From contig NC_059544.1 of assembly GCF_905220415.1 (NCBI RefSeq), forward strand, positions 10,418,501-10,482,500: DNA of 64,000 bases. Direction: 5' to 3'. The translations under genes were made by a program, and so were the position numbers. The DNA comes from Colias croceus (Eukaryota; Arthropoda; Insecta; Lepidoptera; Pieridae). The notes under the pieces were generated by a model that had not been told where the DNA came from, searched no databases, and saw nothing but the letters and a program-made list of their open reading frames with translations. Positions 44,806 through 56,191 of this stretch are shown here, in pieces. The number at the start of each line of letters is the position of its first letter. Positions within the stretch are counted from its first letter, which is position 1.

Positions 44806-46080
44806 CGTGGATTTTATTGAGATTGGGGTTCTGTTACGTCATTTATATAAACAACAAACCAATATTTTTTTTAATATAATTATTATATTATAAAATTTGC
44901 TTTGCTTAAATCGAAAACAACGGTTGAAAATATACACAATAGCAATACACTCAGTGAAAGCTCTACAGTGAGAACAAATTACTGAAAATTATTTCTAGGT
45001 ATTTTATAATAGAATAGTATATAAATTCATATTAAAGAAAACATACATAATATATTTACAGATTGTTTTGATGTACAAATCCTTAAAGCCGCGCAGTCGA
45101 AAGTCGAGGAATACAAAAATAAATCTTAAATTGTAAACATGCATCGGATTATACTGTTTGAAATAGGAGATAAATGTTCGTATTTAAAAACACAAATTAT
45201 TATTAATTAATGCCAGTATACCAAGCTGTGTCATAGTTTTTGAATAATTACTTAAATGAATTTGATTCATTGAGATTACAGTGAAAAAGGTATTTATTAA
45301 CATCACTATTCGTCTGTCAAATTCAATTCAAATCGGTTCAGTTATTTTTGTATTAAGATTAAACTGCCTAAAATCTACCTTAACAATATTTAATTATGTT
45401 TAATGACATCTATGTTTATCAAACTATATTGAACGTTGGTATGACTTTGTTCATTTGTAGAAGTAATTTCTTAAATTATTTAACAGTTTCCTAATCTATA
45501 GTTTCATACAAACTCCGCCATGCTTCACTGAAGCAAATTATGCTGAAATCGATGAAAATAAAATAAAATTAATATCTAAAGCGGTTTATTTGTCAAAATT
45601 TAAATAATCACAACTTTTATGTAAAACTTAACATGCTGCATATACTATACAAAATTTATCTTGTGTAGACCTTACCAATTCATCATAGTAATTCGCTATT
45701 TGCGTGAAGATCAGCGAATCGTAATCCATTTTGCACTCACACGCACTTAGTACACCAAACAGAGACACTACACTTTTCTCTATTGGCTAATATTACTTTT
45801 TAACACTAGGAAATATAACCAGCTTTATTTTGTAACCCGTAAGATACTATTATCAATAACAGCGTTTATTTTACCGGGGAAAAATTTTGGAAAAATTCAC
45901 TTTCGCGCCCAAAAATACCGGGAAATAGTTTCCTGGTATTTTATCCGGGATTTATTGGTACGTTTCCACGTTCGCCGATGTAAGACGCATTGGCCGAGTA
46001 ACGTCTGACGTACACTACCGTCTGTAAAGCTAAAATAAGACGAAATTTTAAACACAAATCTTTAGTACGTGGTGAATCTG
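44806..46080. other. no recognisable feature
   Basis: The segment 45870-45955 has self-complementary CCGGG words (ACCGGGGAAAAATTTT, ATACCGGGAAATAG, TTTTATCCGGGA) but no clear element ends. Confidence 0.45.
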
Positions 46081-46372
46081 TATAGAGCTGTTATTACCGC
46101 TCGAATTTTTACTATATGCTAGACGAATTTTGGTACTTGTAGTATTAATAAGCTCATAGTGATACATATTTCAATTTATTGAACGATTTTATTAATTTAA
46201 TTATTAAATGCATCCTACAAGAGCAAATTTAATAAATATTAACCAACGAATAAATAATAACAATGATGTATTAACATTAACAAAAGCATAAATCTTCATA
46301 ATATATTTAAAAGAACGTCGTTTGAAATCACTATTAATAAATTAACTTCCACGTTGTTTTAACAGCTCTATA
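46081..46372. mobile_element. TA-flanked MITE candidate
   Basis: TATAGAGCTGTTA (46081-46093) and TAACAGCTCTATA (46360-46372) are perfect 13-bp inverted ends. Reading the outer TA as target duplication fits a Tc1/mariner-type MITE with TAGAGCTGTTA ends. No second copy in the window confirms it. Confidence 0.45.
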
Positions 46373-46640
46373 AATATATTACACCCGCACTAGAGGAAGC
46401 GAGTTATAGCGTATGTTCGACCGTGAGTTACTCCAAACATTTTGTGTTAGTTTGTTTTAAAATTTCTCGAAAACTTTTCTGATTAACATTTGGAGAACAT
46501 TGAACTACATGTTATCTAAATCTAATCGAAAATAGCTTGATTATGTTGTAGTTACGTTAATAGTTATTTCTTTTTTATAGACGTGTTTTAATCAATTCGT
46601 ATATATATTATAAAAGTAAAATTGTCTACGTGTTTGTTTG

Positions 46641-46797
46641 TCACTACATAGAATAAAACAAAGTTACTTTCTGCCGTTTGTGTTTCTGTATGTTTCAATT
46701 TTAAAAACTTCACAGCGGAATTGATGCGCTCTCGAGGAAGGTTTTAGTATATTATAATTTATTAGGTTACAACTTGAAGTCGCGGATGGAAAGCTAG
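46641..46797 (+). mobile_element. Helitron H3 copy, diverged
   Basis: TCACTACATAGAATAAAAC start and GGAAAGCTAG end with T after. The base before TC is G. The TTTTAAAAACTTCACAGCGG segment is more changed than in other H3 copies. 157 bp. Confidence 0.72.
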
Positions 46798-47774
46798 TTT
46801 GTTTATAATCGATTGGAATTTACGTACTTTTTAATAATATTCTTTTGTTTGTGGTTTTTGTATGTGCTTTCATGATTGTCTACTATGTTGTGTTACGCTG
46901 TCTTGCCAATTAAATGTTTTTCGTTCTTTCTTTCTTACATATCTCTTCTTTATATGTGTTGTTATGTTATTGAGGTTTTGTTGTTGTTATGGATAAGTTG
47001 TTGAAGTTTTTAAAACACGCATATTAAGCTGTGAGTGAAAGGTAATAAATAAAATTAACGAAGAATTAATGGAGGATGAATAATGAACGACGAAGGATTA
47101 TAATTAACAGTTCATGGATTTTTGATTAAGCTTTATAGAACTTGTATTATTTAACGGTCTAAAATATTCTACAATTTCTGTATAAGTTTTTTATGAATAA
47201 AGTTTGCTTTTGAGGTATATATAATTCGTGAAATCGACGTAGAGTACACAAAAATGTAATGTAGAGAAAAAAATTCAACATCTTCAAATATAGCTTTCAG
47301 GCCAAAAGCTACGTTTGCAAAAGTTAATTTTCAAAATATATTCATATGAATATAATATACACACATGATTCATAATGATGCAAGCTTGCAAATTGTATCA
47401 AAATACGTTGGGTTCCTTTATATATTGAGAAAACACAGACTTAAAAGCTATAATAGAAATTTCTAGATTTCGGGTATTGTATACGTTCAATTAAGTATTT
47501 TATTTAGTTGTACGATAATATAAAATTAAAAGGAAACAAAATTAATACAAATAACAAAATAAAACATTCCAATCGTATCTACTGCTACAAAATAACGTAA
47601 TTATCTTCCTTTATATAACTTCCGTATAATCACATTTAAGAGTGCATTACTCTTAATTTCAGAGAACTGTCACGAAGTTAGGAACACGATCCAAGGGTCG
47701 TTACACGAAACCGTTTTTCTTATCCTTTTTCCTTTCCAAAGGACAGTTATATTATTAATATGGTGCATAGTATA
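46798..47774. other. no recognisable feature
   Basis: A+T-rich; no frame of interest. Confidence 0.5.
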
Positions 47775-48058
47775 CCGGGTGTAATCGTTAAGTGTGCGCA
47801 GACGATTATTCCGTAACTATTACAGATATTAAAATAAAACTTTAAACTGATAATTGATATTGAAATTACTGTACTTAATGAGTAAAATGACATTTATAAC
47901 TTTTTAAAAATAAAACGAGCAATACCCAAAAATGTTACATGAAACGCTCCCATACATTTTTATTAGGTTAAGTACTTTTAATATCAGCATAAAGTTTTTT
48001 GATATATGCAATAGTTACGGAATAATCGCCTGTTCACACTTAACGATTACACCCTGTA
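47773..48058. mobile_element. mariner-type MITE with TA target duplication
   Basis: The element 47775-48056 begins CCGGGTGTAATCGTTAAGTG and ends in the inverse CACTTAACGATTACACCCTG. Similarity between the ends runs about 45 bp, through CGATTATTCCGTAACTATT. TA lies on both sides (47773-47774, 48057-48058). 282 bp, non-coding; the frame 47932-48168 crosses the right end. No autonomous relative is in this window. Confidence 0.85.
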
Positions 48059-48912
48059 GAGTTATACGATGTAGTAGCAGGTTCCATAATCTATTTATAA
48101 TTATATTATTTCTAATTGTATATTTGTACAATGTAGCGCAAATTACGGATATTAATTCTATTGAATAAACACTGTATTTAATATTGCTTCAAAAATATAG
48201 TTTCTCTTACGTTGTATTTTTATCAAAAATGTTATTTTGTACTTAACGGATATTTAATACTCATAAGTTAGCTTTTCATTTTCATTCTTAATTTACATGT
48301 TTAAATGTAAATATAGAATTGAGTAATTAAGAACCAAAGCATTACATATAATATTATGCTTAAAAACTAGCCAAAAACCACGAAAATACTTTTATCAACC
48401 GAACCAAATAAAGTCATTATAAACACTCTTTTAAAAAGGTATATAAAATTAAAACACATCCCGAACCGCTGAACAATATGCTTCTTTAAACACTAATACA
48501 AAAGCGACAAAGAGAAAGAAATCCTATTATACTGTAAAACAAAGTACGTAGTACTTGTCGCACCGCGTCACATGCATTTGATAAATGTGCTCAAAGTTTA
48601 TAAAATAAAAGTGTTTTCTGTTTGTTAAGGTGTGCTGTGTGTTATAGTGAGATGACGTTCTAAATTTTGTTGAAGTAGTTGGTGACAAATAATTTGTGTA
48701 GCTTGTTTTAACTTGATATACAGTACAAAGGTTTTCACTGATATTGTTATGATATTTAAGTGAAATTAACTTTTGTATAGTAAATGCAACCAAAGAATTA
48801 TAGTTGTACATAACATGAAACAATATTATTATTATAATCAAAGTAGCTAAACATTTTACTAGTTTAATTCATCCTATGATTTGATTATAAAATTTGCATT
48901 TTAATGATTTTT
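48059..48912. other. no recognisable feature; 104-codon orphan frame
   Basis: The minus frame 48527-48841 is long for such A+T-rich DNA. It has a hydrophobic start and Thr/Tyr/His-rich remainder, with no family resemblance and no second evidence of coding. Confidence 0.45.
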
Positions 48913-49018
48913 GAAGTGAAACTTCTTTATCGGGGTTGGACAAAAATTTAGTGTAACATTTTTGCGTTACGCTGTAGGCGTGACATTTTTGCGTTACGTA
49001 TAGTATGTTACACTCCCA
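48913..49018. mobile_element. MITE-a, one end only
   Basis: GAAGTGAAACTTCTTTATCG then GGGTTGGACAAAAATTTAG and repeated TTTTTGCGTTACG match the right third of the 2397-2603 element, in inverse orientation. The other end is missing, and a retroinsertion lies 20 bases downstream. Confidence 0.65.
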
Positions 49019-49038
49019 CTATTAAACTTAAGATATTT

Positions 49039-49252
49039 ACCAATACATACCCGTCCGATTAGGGCCCTTTTGGCCTCCTCCACTCAAGCGACAGCTCAAG
49101 CCGAGGTTCGTGGTCCCCGTCAAGGGGGGACGCCCTTGTGCATGTCGCTACCAGGGTGAACCTTCAGTTCACCCCCGCGTCCGCGTTAAAATGTAGAAGC
49201 CCTTCTGGCTAACATTGAGAGACACCACACAAAAAAAAAAAAACCAATACAT
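49039..49252 (+). mobile_element. poly-A retroinsertion with 10-bp target duplication
   Basis: ACCAATACAT is present at 49039-49048 and 49243-49252. Between them lie about 182 bp of GC-rich sequence and about 12 A. That is the signature of LINE-machinery insertion: a 5'-truncated LINE 3' end, a SINE, or a retrocopied RNA. The body (GATTAGGGCCCTTTTGGCC, GTCAAGGGGGGACGCCC, GGGTGAACCTTCAGTTCACC) has no pol III boxes that I can see and no intact frame, so a LINE 3' UTR is my preferred reading. Source family unknown. Confidence 0.82.
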
Positions 49253-49670
49253 TATTGAATGAAATATTACCTACTTACCTACTACGTACTCTAAAACTAA
49301 ATTTATTAATAAATTATTGAAATATTACGTAATTTTATCCATTGTCTCTAATCAGGCGAACACATTTCTAGATACAAACACAAAGTCATGTTCAGCTTTA
49401 TTATCTCCATATGTGAACCTAGACAGAGATAAAATGAACTAAGCTAGACCACAGCTACAATTTATAATAGCTTTGTGGCTTGTAATGCACGCACAGAACA
49501 GAAGTGGCATAGACTGGATTGGTGCAGTAAAAGTTTTAAACATAGTTTGATGTTTCAGATTATTTGTTTTCTACTGGAAAATAACTGTTGATTCAAGTGT
49601 TTCCATATAACTTTTTCATGATTAATGCGACAGTATTGTAGTAATCATGTTTTTTATTTTTGTATGTGTA
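49253..49670. other. no recognisable feature
   Basis: A+T-rich spacer. Confidence 0.5.
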
Positions 49671-51208
49671 TTAGGGTGGAGTGTCGTTGTATGAAAAAAA
49701 AAATTTTTTGTTAACTCGTAATGGAACTATTACCAAAAGTTGTGTTAATGTATAGATCTTCTATAGCCAAAATATTTTTGAAATTGGTCAATTAGAAATA
49801 CTGCCCCAAGTAACTTCAAGTTTGAGAAATTTCAAAAATTTCGAGAATTTTTCTCCCTTTGTTTTTTATAATTTAATAAGATTTCTAAAACTTTGTAATA
49901 CAATTTAGGTTAGATAAAAGTCAATCTTTCAATATTATCGCCTAGGACATCACTAGTACCACCCCCGCGACCCCCGCGGTCCCGCTAGTTACTGGCAAAA
50001 AACGGAAATTTTTTAAACTTCAGTGCGCGTCGACCATTGTGCCAGATATTTCTAACGTACAAGATTTGAGCTCCGATCAACAGTAGATACCTGTATGATA
50101 TTTGTATGGCTATTAATTGCGGTAATTGTAGTATAAGTTTATCCAAAAAGAATCCTGGCAAAATTGTTCATTCCAGGTGGCTCACGATGGCAAACAGACT
50201 ACTTAGATTATACGTTTCGACAACGTCTCCTACGGAAAACCTAAATACACTTGGTAACATTTATTTTGAATGTTTACGCGCCTATCTGGTTTTTCATTGA
50301 AACAACCAACATGTATTTATGGTGCAAAACATATGCATAAAACCATTATTCTTTCGAGGTACCTCCCCGAACACCTGAAAATGATAGTAGATCCAGTCAT
50401 ACAACGAAATGGTTTCTTTGGTCATACAGAGAATATTTTGTTGGCTATGTCGGCTGTTGAAAGAAAAAATATAAGAGTTTTGGCACTACGTAAAATCCAT
50501 AAGGCACGTGATTCAGCAGTTAGGGGCGTGAGTGAATTTTAGGTTCCTCAATTAAATTTCAATGCTGTTGACTACATTGACATCGTCATTTGGAATGATG
50601 TGGTCGTCACGGAGCCTCCAATTTGAAAAAAAACATAAGCACAAGCATAATATTCGAGTGCATTGAGACGCCTGAAAAAATTGATCATTTTATAATACCT
50701 CTTCTAAAAAAGTACCCTTGTCACACCCAAGCTACAGAGAGGTGTGTTAAAATAGTAACAGAAGCCTCTGCTGCAGTGTGTGGTCCAATAAGAAGGGATG
50801 GATTCATACGAACCCGCCTTCTATCACGTAAAATTATGCCTGTTTTTGAAACAAAAAAAGATTACAAAACACATTGATTTTTTTATTTTTTGCAATTTTT
50901 TTTGTCGAAACACCAGTTATAATTTTCCATAATTTAGTTCCATGTTTTTATAATTATGATAATACGGGTAGTTTCTAAGCTAATAAAAGTAATTTTTATT
51001 GAAAATTTACTGTTTTATTAATCTCCATCAAACATCTAAATATTGTCTAAAAAGTGTATTTTCTCAAAATATCAGAGGGCTTGGGGCAGTATTTCCATAA
51101 ATATATCAAGAAATTTAAATATACAGTTTTAAATGTAATCATATCTGACAACTTTTGGCAATAGTTCCATTTCGAAATTCCAAAAAAAAAAATTACGCTC
51201 CACCCTAA
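49671..51208 (+). mobile_element. 1.54-kb inverted-repeat DNA transposon of unassigned superfamily
   Basis: Ends TTAGGGTGGAG (49671) and CTCCACCCTAA (51208). Two further inverse blocks follow at matched depth: a 24-base block at 49720-49743 with 51148-51171 (core GGAACTATT-CCAAAAG, one mismatch), and GAAATACTGCCCCAAG at 49795-49810 with its inverse at 51080-51095. The inverted ends are therefore about 140 bp long and diverged. The interior carries a broken gene (50064-50877). TA next to GGGTGGAG on both sides could be the target duplication, but longer choices are not excluded. I cannot place the family. Confidence 0.8.
50064..50877 (+). pseudogene. transposase-like gene, broken, unassigned family
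   Basis: Three consecutive plus-strand pieces read as one damaged protein. Piece 1 (to 50300) has NPGKIVHSRWLTMANRLLRLYV. Piece 2 (about 50270-50542) has KQPTCIYGAKHMHKTI, then VIQRNGFFGHTENILLAM. A stop at 50540-50542 is followed in frame by VPQLNFNAVDYIDI and VVVTEPPI to about 50624. Piece 3 (50623-50877) has KKYPCHTQATERCVKIVTEA, then RRDGFIRTRLLSRKIMP. At least two frame changes and one in-frame stop break it. The SRWLT-ANR-LRLY and TQ-ERCVK-VTEAS patterns recall uncharacterised proteins I associate with other insects and invertebrates. The final A-ER block is positioned rather like the hAT C-terminal region, but that is only an analogy. Its place between inverted ends suggests a transposase; DDE residues cannot be pointed to. 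Confidence 0.6.
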
Positions 51209-51653
51209 TGTGTATGTAATAAAGTTTATTGAAATCTTATCTTATCTGCACTACATGTTATATTTCCTCCTCATTTCAACAGATCAAAGTTGCATTAAAT
51301 TAAATATAAAATTAGATTCAATCGATCTTTATTTAAAATATAGTATTTTACATTGCTTGCTAAATTAAATTTGTAGCAATAACATCGCCTCCACAGTTTT
51401 CCCAATCCAATACACGCACGACCTGTTGCGATGCCGTACTGGATCCTTTCCAGTACTTAAGTGAATTATACTTAAATACAATTTTAGTTATCATGTATGT
51501 TTTTCAATTTTCAGTACAGCTTTGCCAAATTCCCTAACATTACAAACATACGGAAGCTACAAGTGTGTTTATTGCTATCAAATTGTTTCATGTTATGTGC
51601 ATTTTAAATTATCAGTATTATAGTAATTCATGTCTGTTTCAAGTCTGCCCCCC
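51209..51653. other. no recognisable feature
   Basis: A+T-rich spacer between two inverted-repeat elements. Confidence 0.5.
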
Positions 51654-51813
51654 TAGACAAGTGGCTTTCTATTAGCGTAAAGTTTGATAGAATAGATTAT
51701 GAATGTATGAGATTGACATAAGCTGAAGATAAACGTATCTACAGCTTATGTCAATCTCATACATTCATAATCTATTCTATTATACGTTACGCTAATAGAA
51801 AGCCACTTGTCTA
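51654..51813. mobile_element. foldback MITE, 72-bp arms and 16-base loop
   Basis: Arms 51654-51725 and 51742-51813 are inverse copies with three mismatches, clustered in one 12-base patch. Outer ends are TAGACAAGTGGCTTTC and its inverse; TA at each edge may be the target duplication. CCCCCC lies just outside both edges on the same strand. A transcript would form a long, nearly perfect hairpin. Confidence 0.88.
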
Positions 51814-52149
51814 ACCCCCCTGGTATGTTTATTTTTATTAGCTTTACCTGTATGTTTGTAGTTTGTACACCTTTTATAAGCTTCAAATATACCTTTAGAC
51901 TCGCTTTTGACCCATTTTAAACGGAGGGATATAATTCAAGATTTTTAATGGTAACAATAAAATAATTTCTCGAGTTTATCTTATTATGCTTAAATCGTGT
52001 TTAAAGCTTTTTAAAACTTACGTATTAATTCTATTTACAATTCAGTAAATTGAAAATGCTAATTAATGACACTAAAATAATGCTGTATAATTATAGTTTA
52101 TTTAATAATAGTTCATGCTATTTATATAAAACTATTTATAGTATTCAGG
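51814..52149. other. no recognisable feature
   Basis: A+T-rich spacer. Confidence 0.5.
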
Positions 52150-52295
52150 CAAAATGATTTTTTTTTTATTGTACAATAGGGGAGCGCTTGGCCACAATCT
52201 CGCCTAAGCAAGCTGAGATGTGACCTAAGATGGAGCGCGCTTCCCTAAAATGTACATGTTCACTCTCCTCTTGAAGACCTCCAATTTGTACTCGA
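52150..52295. repeat. dispersed lepidopteran repeat fragment
   Basis: A run of nine T, then ATTGTACAATAGGGGAGCGC, GCCACAATCTCGCC, CTAAGATGGAGCGCGCTTCC and GTTCACTCTCCTCTTGAAGA. This word order is familiar from moth and butterfly genomes, but the class and true ends are not determined here. Confidence 0.5.
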
Positions 52296-52602
52296 ATCAA
52301 ATAAATAAAGAATGACGATCCGAACAGCTTTGTCCGGGTACATGGAACGAATTACAAATACAAGAAATACAAGATAATTTATCATACTGTGGCCGAAAAT
52401 GGAATTTTTAGAAATTGTATTTCAAATAACTAAAGTGGAATATATTATTGTAATTCATGACGATAATGAATGCTTTTTAGAGCATTAGTTGCTTAGACGA
52501 TTTTCTTGAGAAACTATTTTACAAAAATGTGTTTATAATGTGTTTATTTTATCCATATATAAAACGTTTTTCTTGATGATACGGCAATACAATCCAACTT
52601 AA

Positions 52603-52805
52603 TCCTAACTAAAATTATAAATGTGTAAGTAACCCTCTCTGTCTCTGTCTTCACGCCTCAATTACTATAACAATTTGGATGATTTTTTAACAGAGATAGT
52701 TTTAAATCTGAGGAAGAATATATGATAGTTTTGAAATCACACGGGAACGGGTACTATGCTGGTTTATCTTTAACCACGCGGGCAAAGCTACGGGCGAAAA
52801 GCTAG
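52603..52805 (+). mobile_element. Helitron H2 copy, complete
   Basis: Starts TCCTAACTAAAATTATAAATG after A and ends GGGCGAAAAGCTAG before T. Contains a CTCTCTGTCTCTGTC tract in place of (GTCT)n and CACACGGGAACGGG. 203 bp. Confidence 0.8.
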
Positions 52806-53328
52806 TATATAATATTACTTTATCCTGTACCAAAGTTTTTAATTAAACTATTTACTCTGTTAATTACAAGCAAAGCCACAGCGCAGAGTCAGTCCAATTT
52901 CGTATAAGCCCGGGATTAAACTTCCCTTAACACAGCACGTGGTGAAAATTCTTTGTACTTTTATATGGCTCTAATCTTTATTATATTGTCTGGGTCTTTG
53001 ACATTGCTGTAATGGCTGACATTTTTCTGTTTTCAACGTTTATTACGTTTTATAGTTTGCAATTTAAGATGTCTGTTACTTTTAAATAGTCGTCAGCACC
53101 TTGAATTCAAGAAACATAATATGTTATGCAGTTTTATGCCTTTTTCATTTAACTGTTATGATATTGTGTTACAAATAATCCACGCTTTAACAAATGTTAA
53201 AAGGCTATAATAATATTATATAGATCTTAGCACAAATGTCCATTTCTAATCGTTGATACCACATCGACGTTACCTCTTTATTTTAGTGCAGTGTTTAATT
53301 TGATGTGATAATCAATCTAACATACGTA
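52806..53328. other. no recognisable feature
   Basis: A+T-rich spacer. Confidence 0.5.
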
Positions 53329-53652
53329 ATACGTATATAATCATCATCAGCCCTTTTCCAATCCCACTACTGGGACACGGGCCTCCTATGAGGGTACAGG
53401 CCATAATCCACCACGCTGGCCAAGTTGCCAAGGGCGGATGACACATGTCATCGAACTTTTTAATTCATCGACATGTCGGTTTCCTCACGATGTTTTACTT
53501 CACCGTTCGAGCAGTAGTGATGTTACAACATGTGCAGATAAATTGAAAAATCAATTTATTTCCTGCGCGCTCGCCTGGTCTCGAACCCCGGACTTATCGA
53601 TTCGAAGGCTGAGGTCTCATCACTGAGCCACCACTGCTCTACATACGTATAT
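53329..53652 (-). mobile_element. tRNA-derived SINE with 10-bp target duplication
   Basis: ATACGTATAT flanks it at 53329-53338 and 53643-53652. On minus, the head has TGGCTCAGTGATGAG (A box) and GGGGTTCGAGACC (B box); the 3' end is CCCAGTAGTGGG, then GGGCTGATGATGAT. Body 304 bp. The frame 53438-53626 lies within it and is not coding. The same 3' end is at 54692. Confidence 0.85.
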
Positions 53653-54077
53653 GTATATTAAGATATAATACAAAACGATAGATGCATATATTTAAATATA
53701 ATACAAAACATAATATTATCAAATACCTTAACAAATATTAAGACATCGGAAACCCCATTATGAAACATAATTCACATCGTTAAGCTTTCCATATAACCAT
53801 GTGATCTCTCGGGAAAACGTATGTAAATATGCTACGAAATTTCATATGAAATATAGCTATCTTTTCTCTCTTTCTGTCACACGTCTTTATTACATAGGGC
53901 TTTGAATTTACGATTATGATAAATGTTGCAAGAATATGGGATGTAATCAAGCCAGCTCCAGTAGTATGTTACCTTTTAGATAATTTTAGCATTGTAAGAA
54001 TGTATGCATCCTTTAAGCAATAAAACTTATATATAAGGTGCATAAATATTACATTGACAGCAAAAATCCAATATCAT
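53653..54077. other. no recognisable feature
   Basis: A+T-rich spacer. Confidence 0.5.
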
Positions 54078-54244
54078 CGTTTTCTCTGTCCCCTATGTCC
54101 CTTTGTATGCTTAAAGTTTTAAAACTACGCAACGGTTTTTGATGCGGTTTTTTTTTAATAGATAGAGTGATTTAAGAGGAAGGTTTTAGTATATAATTTA
54201 TTAGGTTTTACACCAAGCGGGCGAAGCCACGGGCGGTAATCTAG
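54078..54244 (+). mobile_element. Helitron H3 copy, 5' truncated
   Basis: Starts at TTTCTCTGTCCCC and ends GCGGTAATCTAG before T. It retains ACGCAACGGTTTTTGATGCGG (in pieces) and GGGCGAAGCCACGGGCGG. Confidence 0.78.
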
Positions 54245-54691
54245 TAAATGATTATAACAAAGAATAGCATTATGGCTTTTCAATAAGATTCATTCATTAT
54301 TTATTATTTCTTTTTCATGAATAATATTTTGAATTTGATAACTTTTGGCGATTGATAAGTTTTTTATACTATTCACAGGTTAATTGTATACAGATAAATA
54401 TTTTAATAATAATCTCATATACTCCAAACAGTAAAAAATATAAGAAAAAGATAAACCTAATACAGAAATAATATTTTCCCCAAACACCCTTAAGACCTCT
54501 CTATTCACATGACAGGTTTTCATGTTAGCTCCAAATGCGTTTGGCTTCCGTTAACAATTGTTGGCTTATAACAAGAATTGACTGGAGAGTAGAAATATAT
54601 TCTATATCTATCGGACATTTTGGTATAATGTTATTTTTTTAGTGTGCAATCTAGTCCTGAAATAAAACATTTTTATCGTCGACCAGCTTTT
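54245..54691. other. no recognisable feature
   Basis: A+T-rich spacer. Confidence 0.5.
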
Positions 54692-54740
54692 GATAATCAT
54701 TATCAACCACTGCTTGGACACGGGCCTAAGTTCTGCGTAG
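54692..54740 (-). mobile_element. SINE 3' fragment
   Basis: ATAATCATTATCAACCACTG followed by CTTGGACACGGGCCTAAG matches the 3' end of the SINE at 53339. Only the tail is present, reversed. Confidence 0.55.
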
Positions 54741-54948
54741 TATCTTTTGATAATAATGAACAATAATTTTACTTTACAAAATTCTAATCAATAATTTACT
54801 GATTCGCTTATTAATTGAAAAGAAGCGATCATAAAATATAGAAGCAATTGAGAACTATTGCTTGAAGCAATAAAGCCGCCCTTTGCATCAAAATATGTCT
54901 TGTCTGTGTGTGTGAAATTTTCATTTTATGTTTTGTATTCAATAAAGA

Positions 54949-55118
54949 TCTTATATATAAAAATGAATCGCAAAATGTGTTGGTAAGCGCATAACTCGAG
55001 AACGGCTGAACCGATTTCGATAATTCTTTTTTTATTATATTTCTTGAAGTACGAGGATGGATCTTATGTAGAGAAAACGTAAACATGTACCACGGGCGAA
55101 GCCGGGGCAGACCGCTAG
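54949..55118 (+). mobile_element. Helitron H4 copy, complete, young
   Basis: 170 bp with the same ends and length as 26319-26488 and about four substitutions between them. A before TC; T after CTAG. The frame 55085-55273 starts inside it by chance. Confidence 0.88.
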
Positions 55119-56191
55119 TTGTAAATAAAAATAGAACTAATCTTCCACGAAAATCTCACAAAAACATCACCACCAAAGTTACTTCAGTAAACGTTATTGC
55201 ACGCCTCATATGCGAAGCGTTGAGGTGGGTACTACTGTCACTTCGCGCAAAACATCTGATTTTTCAAACTTAAAATGTCTTTATGTATCATACATTGCAC
55301 TTGTAAGATAATACATACACACACATATTAAGAAAAAACACTATTTTTAACGTTCATGATATTTTTGATGTCCTTTTTGTTATTTAAACTAGTTAAAAAA
55401 CAGTTTAAAAAAGTTCTGTCTTGGACGTCCGTGTGTCTGTATGTGCGGATCCTTTTTCTTGTTAACACGATAGCGACCGAAATACTTTACTAATCGAGTC
55501 TTTTTTTTCTCTTACGCTTGAGTATGCTCAGGAATAGAACCCTTTCATTTTTCAGGGTCTGATTCGATGTGGTTTAATTGTTATTAAATAAACAAAAAAA
55601 ATATCGACTTTTTTTTTTTATAGTGTACTCAAAATTCACCATTATAAACTCGATTCTTTATACTATAAGCCAAGGTTTAAAAAAATAAGTTGGTAGTCAG
55701 TCCCTTAAACCTGCGCAGTTTCACATCTAGGTGGGGCCACAAGAAAAATAGCTCAATTATTACGGTACCGCTTTCTTTACTTTTCCAAATGTTTTATTTT
55801 ATTTCATTTTTATATTTATAGTCACGTACTCTTTATAAATAATCAATTTTATTGTAAAGGATGAGATTATGAGGAGTGCACTTTTGGATTTTCCAAACTA
55901 TTTTACATTAATATTTCTATAATTCCAGATGCCAGTCCCTTCAGGTAAGATCGTGAATTAGATCTAAAATCAACTATCCTCTCGGCTCAAGGAAAGTCAT
56001 ATTCCGATACATTTTTTATGAATGATAGCTCCAAAATGTCCCCTCTGAAATATTTAATCTGTCTCTCCATTAGGGTTTTGCGAAATGACACAATTTATAT
56101 TCAGTATGGAAGTCAAGAAATAATAAAAGACTCGGGTTGAAAATTAAAATGGGAAGATTATTTACATTTGTGATTCTCTTCATATTTTAAA
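55119..56191. other. mostly unique; one repeat-like patch
   Basis: TTGGACGTCCGTGTGTCTG through TTGTTAACACGATAGCGACC (about 55420-55490) has the look of a dispersed lepidopteran repeat. The rest shows nothing; a run of ten T at about 55610 is isolated. Confidence 0.4.

Noticed and set aside
45870..45955. possible inverted-repeat element with CCGGG words
   Set aside because: The words are complementary in places but no ends or target duplication line up.
48527..48841. 104-codon minus-strand frame
   Set aside because: No family resemblance and strongly A+T-driven composition; unsupported as a gene.
55085..55273. 62-codon plus-strand frame
   Set aside because: Starts in the last 34 bases of a Helitron and has no motif.
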